From Hyaloscypha bicolor E (Eukaryota; Ascomycota; Leotiomycetes; Helotiales; Hyaloscyphaceae), in NCBI RefSeq assembly GCF_002865645.1, contig NW_020194512.1, forward strand, positions 310,001 to 374,000: a DNA stretch of 64,000 nucleotides, in the 5' to 3' direction. The translations under genes were made by a program, and so were the position numbers. The notes under the pieces are model-generated. The model was not told the origin of the DNA and made no database searches. It saw nothing but the letters and a program-made list of their open reading frames with translations. Positions 59,242 to 64,000 of the stretch are shown here, one piece after another. How positions within the stretch are numbered: position 1 is the first letter of the stretch; each line of letters opens with the position of its first letter.

Positions 59242-59956
59242 TTTCGTGCATTCTTCCTTCAGTCTAATTCCATATTCGAGGCGCAGTAACCTCGCATTTT
59301 ATCGTATGCTGTCGAAGAAGGGGGAGAGTTGAATGACACGTTACGAAGGCGCTCTGTAAGGCTTTAATAGGTGCTTTCCCTCCCCCTCTCCCTCCACCCG
59401 CGCAATACTGGCCCTTCGCAGCCTGTAAAACATTATTAGAAGAGAGGATTGGCTAGGTAGAAGAGGATGCGTTGATACTGGACGACTGTGACACTGTTGG
59501 AGGGAGCTTACGGTACTGGTCGATGGTCTCGATTCTTGCGTTCTCAGTCAACGGTCAAATGGGACATCACTCCCCAGAATGGGCATGGAGGAAAGTATTA
59601 TTACTCCACATGCCTCGCAACCACGGATTGTACTTGCCACTTTCAAATGCAACACAAGATCCTATTTTCCAAGACGACCGCAGTGCTTGGTCTCGCCTAC
59701 AGCGCTGTCAACTGGCAGAGGTGGAACACTCCCCGAGACGCAGCTGCGAACTGGTATCAAAGATTTGAGTTAAGAGTCTGGCCTCGATATAAAGACTACT
59801 TGCTAATGACTTGCAGGCGAACCATAACTCTATCTTCTTCTATTGCGCCGAGAATGCTACGAATATTAATTATAACTATCCGATTTCCTGCCTCCAAAAA
59901 CCAAATCCGAACTAAAGGAAACGAGAAATGATTGTCTATCCTTTTGTGCAATAGTC
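59242..59956. other. Intergenic region upstream of the SET-MYND gene
   Basis: Normal composition. It includes the SET-MYND promoter (with CT-rich CCTCCCCCTCTCCCTCCACC near 59378). From 59472 to 59931 three overlapping plus frames are open; the most protein-like one, 59472-59768, reads WAWRKVLLLHMPRNHGLYLP. None matches a family I know, and the arrangement could be a small intron-bearing gene or chance. Confidence 0.35.
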
Positions 59957-61757
59957 TCATATCATCTGCGCAACTGGCGCCCTCCATGGTACTAGTACAT
60001 TGATTATCCGCGCCACTTCTGGCTCTGGCTCATCTGGCTCTGGCTTAGTACTCTTATGCTTCCGACCACGTTTTCGCCTGCCGTTTATGACCTCTTCCGC
60101 AGTATGCGCCACTTCTGGCTCTGAGTCTGGTTCTGTGTCTGGCTCTGGATTATCTGCCTCTATTGCAGTACTCTTACGCTTCCGACCACGTTTCCCCTTG
60201 CCCTTAATGACCTCCTTCGCAGTATATGCTGCTCGTACTACCTCGATATCCTCAAAGCTTATTACCTTCGCCTTCCCGAGTACGAATAACTGGATTAATC
60301 GGCGAACCTTAGCTTCGTTATTTATTCTAGTTAATATCTGCTTTTGATTATAGAGAAGGGTATATTTAGCGAAGGATATCTGGGCGGTATTAATAAGCTT
60401 CTGTATACGCCTCTCTAGGCATTATATACTCGTTCCATTAAGTATATGAGTATCCTATTTAATTAGATTATATAGTAATGCAAGACCCTCTACTAATACT
60501 GGCGTTACAGGCATTTATAGTACTTCGTCTTGATAATAAGAACCTACCCTTATCTCATTGGCCCTGGGAATAGTTAATTGAGCGGGGGGCTTCGGGATTA
60601 CCCTGAGGACTCGGTCGGGGTTAAACGGAAACAAACTATAGGCCGCCTATACGGCCGTAATATTTCTCTTTATAAACGCCTTCTCCCTTATAGGGCTATA
60701 TAGAGAGGTGAAATATTGCTTGCCGACTGTATTTGCCCCTCCTTGGAATAGCCTCTTAGTCTTGTTACGGTAGGCTGCCTTTAAGGGGGCAAATACTCCG
60801 ATATCGCAGGACTGGAGCTTATAGGCGGTATGGGAGGGGAGGCAATACAGGATAATATTGTATTTGAAACAAAACTCTAGGGCTTCAAGGGTCTCGTATG
60901 TCCCGAAGCCGTTACAAATCAGTATCCGGGGTTTCTGGTTAGCCTATTCTCTTATTTAGGGATTAAATACATATTTGAGCCACTCTAAGCTGATTTTAGA
61001 ATCGGTATATCCAGATTCGGAGTATATATAGTACTATCCAGGGATGGGGAATATAGTCCAGTTGCTTTAATAGGTTATAGCTGGCTAGATAATTATTAGT
61101 AATAAAGACCTACCGTTTATACTAATATATTCGATAGTAGTAACTATTATATACTTGATACCTGTACCTCTATAGTCTCGCGGGTTATTTCTACTTATTA
61201 AGACCTTAATAGAACCAAGTATATATAGTATAACTCTAGTCTCGTTTATATTATAGATATTTTCGGTAAGAATGGCCGGATCTTATAATACCTCTATAAT
61301 TACCTTAAACCAATATATTATCTTATTATAGATATTATTCTTATAGTATTCCCAGGCCATTACCCTTACTCGTTATAATCTAAGTACTAAATAATACTTC
61401 TGGGAGCCTTGAGGCCAGTTCTTACTTAGAGGCTTGGCTGCTTTATTTATTAAATACTGGCGGGTAATACTAAAGGCGAGAGTAAGTAGGTACTTGATTT
61501 ATATAGGATTCCCGAGATTAGCTATTAGTTTCAAATACTTTTCGAGGGCTTTCTCCTCCAATAGAATAAGATACTATTGGCCCTGGGCCTTCTCTTTTCT
61601 CAAGGGCCGCCTATAATTGCAATAGTAAAGAATAGTTAGAGGAACTCTACTATATTTTGATTTAGTATTATATATTTAAGGCTCTCCTGGCAGAGAGGCC
61701 TCTACCAGGGCTATACTGGTATAGTCGCTTATAAAGTATTACCTCCGTACCTTATAT
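59957..61757 (-). pseudogene. Fot1/pogo-type (Tc1/mariner superfamily, DDE_1) transposase, RIP-inactivated
   Basis: One minus frame of about 600 codons with some 16-18 stops. An N-terminal DNA-binding part leads to LLEEKALEKYLKLIANLGNP and ITRQYLINKAAKPLSKNWPQ. The catalytic core follows: ENIYNINETRVILYILGSIK, FPIPG-YYIYSESGYTDSKIS, LEWLKYVFNP, PRILICNGFGTYETLEALEF, LYCLPSHTAYKLQSCDIGVF and APLKAAYRNKTKRLFQGGAN. The first two catalytic Asp (YNMDE and CDGFGTH in the family) read Asn; the third (QPCD) is kept. The C-terminus has two imperfect copies of a basic KRGRKRKSTAIEAD / KRGRKHKSTKPE module separated by acidic PEPDTEPDSEPE. RIP is lighter toward the C-terminus. Terminal repeats not resolved. 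Confidence 0.87.
60005..60235 (-). repeat. Duplicated C-terminal segment of the Fot1-type transposase
   Basis: GCGCCACTTCTGGCTCTG, TACTCTTATGCTTCCGACCA and CGTTTTCGCCTGCCGTTTAT at 60009-60090 recur as GCGCCACTTCTGGCTCTG, TACTCTTACGCTTCCGACCA and CGTTTCCCCTTGCCCTTAAT at about 60106-60210. This is an internal direct duplication of roughly 100-120 bp encoding a basic/acidic tail module. Confidence 0.8.
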
Positions 61758-64000
61758 AGAAATGGGATGGGGATTGGAATAATTTAATAGCTTTATATAA
61801 AAGCGGATATATATGTAACTGCTTATGGAAACTTCTAGAATAATACTATATCTCATATGAGCTTTAATACTATATTTTATATAAGTTTCGTATAATATCT
61901 AATATAATATAATTAATTTAGTATAGCTATAAATGCAATATTATATAAGTACTTTCTTTACTTATTAAGATACTTAGTATATTATATACCTCCTCCTACT
62001 TTATCCGGATAAATCCGGTACTAGATTTCCTTATATTCTATATCTTTAAAACTTAGAGCTATATTCTTTCTTAATAAGAGCTTTATTCTAGGGTCCCGAA
62101 ATTTGGAAATAGGCTAATAGTTATAATAAAATAGGGGGGAATAGTAGAAAGAACTTTTAATACTACTAATGGGACAATTAATAATATTACTATAATTATA
62201 GTATTTTCTTACTCTAAACTGAATTCTTATAGAGAAATAGCTAAAGAATAGGAGCAAACTAATTATAACTTTATATATTTATATAGTAGAGATTTGAGAC
62301 CCCCAAATTATAAAGTCGTTCCGGTATATAGGGTTTTCTACTATATAGGAATAGATATTAGAATACTACTATGAAATTATTTAGCTAATCCCTACTAGCT
62401 AATACCTAGCTATTAATTGTCTTTAGTAACGAGATACTGGGACTAGGGCTTCGCTTATACTTTCCGTCTAATTCAAGACAGCTTTAGAGTAGATGAAATA
62501 TATAGAATAGATAATATAAGTATTATAACTATAATAGTTAAAGAAGAACTTAGAGATTAGTAATTGAAAAGGTAAATAGGGAAAGATAAAGGAAGAGGGA
62601 GTAATAGAATTTACTAGCTAATATTAATAATAAGGACTTAGTATAGTATTGCCCTTTAGCTTTAGGTTAAAAAGATACTAAATAATGAAATAGATATATA
62701 GTATAAACTTTATATTACTGGCCCCTCTTATTCTTACCTGAAATTCCTGCCGGTATAAATCTGGCTAGAAAAGTTCTATATTCTCCGTTTTGGCTAAACT
62801 AGTAGACTATTTAATAAAGTATTTCTCTATTCTTAATATTATTAAAGGTAGTAGTAAAAGTACTAACTATAGGTAAGAATTCGGCTTTAGTAACTCTTAT
62901 TCTTCCTAGAATATCCTTTATTTAATCCTGTATCCGAAAAATAGTCTTAGTAAAGTAGTTTCCTCTCGAGAATTATAGGGTAAGCTCAAAGGATACTAGG
63001 TCTATTTAAATAAAAATTAATTAGAATAATATCGGATTGGAATATTTATAAAAGGTCCTTATTACTTTGGCTATCTAGAGAATAATTACGAAAATATTAG
63101 CTAGGATTAAATTGCCTTTTTTAGTCCGTTTCCAAAACTTATTCCAGCTAATTACTTGAATTATACCCAAGTAGTATCTTATTTTATATAATTTTTATTT
63201 CTCAAGAATATAAGACAGTTTAAGGAATAATAGATCTATTATCTTGAGCTCTATCTGACCGGATTTGTTTTCCTTTCCTTACTTTCCTCTTCTGGTCTAG
63301 CTTACTCTTCAGATTCCTCGGGAATTATTAAAAGAGTTTATTCCTCTTTATAGCCTCCCTTTCTATTTCCGGCCGTAATAGTATTCTTGAAAACAGATAT
63401 AAAGGTTAGGGCTATTATAAGATTATAGTATTTTATTATACTTTTCTAGAATATTTTTAACTAATCCTATATAAGTACCGGGTTCTTAAAAAGTTATAAT
63501 AATTTTTAGTAAATAATATAAATTCCCCCAACCTGGAGCTTTATATTCGTAAATAGTTATAATAGTTCTCTATTAACTTATATATTAAGGGAATAATATA
63601 TTACTAATTACTATTAGACCTCTTTATTACTAAAAGCAGCCTTTAAAGAATTTATAAATATAGAAGCAGCTTGGGAATCCTGGACTATAATAGTAGTTAT
63701 ATAGCTATAAAGTTCCTTACTTATTATATTAGTATTATAGAAAAGAGGTAGTAAGGCCGGCTTATTAGTTAATATATTATTATTAGATTCTGGACTAAAT
63801 TAAAAGATCTCAGTAGTATTATCTTAATTAAGGAAGCTCTAGTTAAGATTCGGACTAGTATATAGAAGCGAGACCGATCTATAATTCAATAGCTTATTAT
63901 TACTATAAGAAGTCGAGTCTACTTTTACTAGGATATATGAAATAGTAAAATTAGAAAATGGAATACTATATTATATAACTAGTTTATAGTCTAATATCTT
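61758..64000. other. RIP-mutated repeat DNA
   Basis: CA/TG-depleted sequence with no recognisable gene. About 61970-62335 is the RIP-mutated minus-strand copy of repeat R2; the rest shows short frames on both strands only. The element continues beyond the window. Confidence 0.5.
61970..62335 (-). repeat. Dispersed repeat R2, copy 2 (RIP-mutated)
   Basis: The reverse complement follows 12556-12930 in order (ATTTGGGGGTCTCAAATCTC, TAGCTATTTCTCTATAAGAA, CTATTCCCCCCTATT, ACTATTAGCCTATTTCC), with C-to-T/G-to-A differences relative to that copy. Its left side also matches the inverted-repeat arm at 12.57 kb (GAAAACCCTATATACCGGAA). Confidence 0.75.

Noticed and set aside
58684..59289. 201-codon plus-strand open frame opposite the SET domain
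   Set aside because: It lies antisense to a frame with clear SET motifs; the plus translation has no recognisable domain.

Overview
The window reads as a gene-poor accessory region of a filamentous ascomycete (Pezizomycotina; Eurotiomycete-like is my guess). Signs are short introns with lariat motifs such as CTAAC, HET-domain and NB-ARC/TPR genes, SET-MYND genes, and fungal hAT, Fot1/pogo and Ty3-gypsy transposons. It is bipartite. Islands of ordinary composition (about 0.5-3.3, 11.9-15.6, 36-38.3, 39.5-42.1 and 58-60.3 kb) alternate with long AT-rich blocks where CA and TG are very scarce and TA dominates. That is the signature of repeat-induced point mutation (RIP). Most premature stops I see are C-to-T or G-to-A changes (CAA/CAG to TAA/TAG, CGA to TGA, TGG to TAG), and ancestral reading frames can be followed through them.

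Layout. 1-529: the 5' end of a hAT transposon, inserted in a TPR repeat of a decayed HET-NB-ARC-TPR (NLR-like) gene, 530-3044, minus strand. 3306-11912: an 8.6-kb element with long terminal inverted repeats and a candidate 5-bp target duplication, carrying a dead integrase-core DDE transposase plus unrecognised coding remnants. 12-15 kb: two dispersed repeat families, a C2H2 zinc-finger gene and a tRNA-like sequence. 14.87-32.87 kb: a large RIP-mutated segment between inverted repeats, with remnants of a ferric reductase and a DUF3723 gene, both typical Starship cargo. 32986-35760: a decayed HET-TPR gene with a run of 32-residue repeats, minus strand. 36873-38204: a decayed protein kinase gene. 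38321-39489: a TA-flanked inverted-repeat element.

39.7-59.2 kb is a nested insertion. A SET-TPR-MYND gene on the minus strand is split: its 5' two thirds lie at 58027-59241 and its MYND 3' part at 41442-42034. A Mutator-like element (60-bp inverted repeats, 9-bp target duplication equal to three codons) sits between the halves. That element was itself invaded by two chromovirus-type gypsy elements, each 6993 bp by my count with 303-bp LTRs and perfect 5-bp target duplications. The second holds a scarcely RIP-mutated solo LTR with its own 5-bp duplication. A paralogous SET gene (40258-41259) points at the MYND end.

59957-61757 is a RIP-mutated Fot1/pogo transposase, and 61.8-64 kb is more RIP-mutated repeat.

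No clearly intact protein gene is present; the C2H2 gene is the best candidate. The genes do not form a pathway. What unites them is theme (non-self recognition proteins, transposons, Starship-type cargo) and shared inactivation by RIP and insertion.
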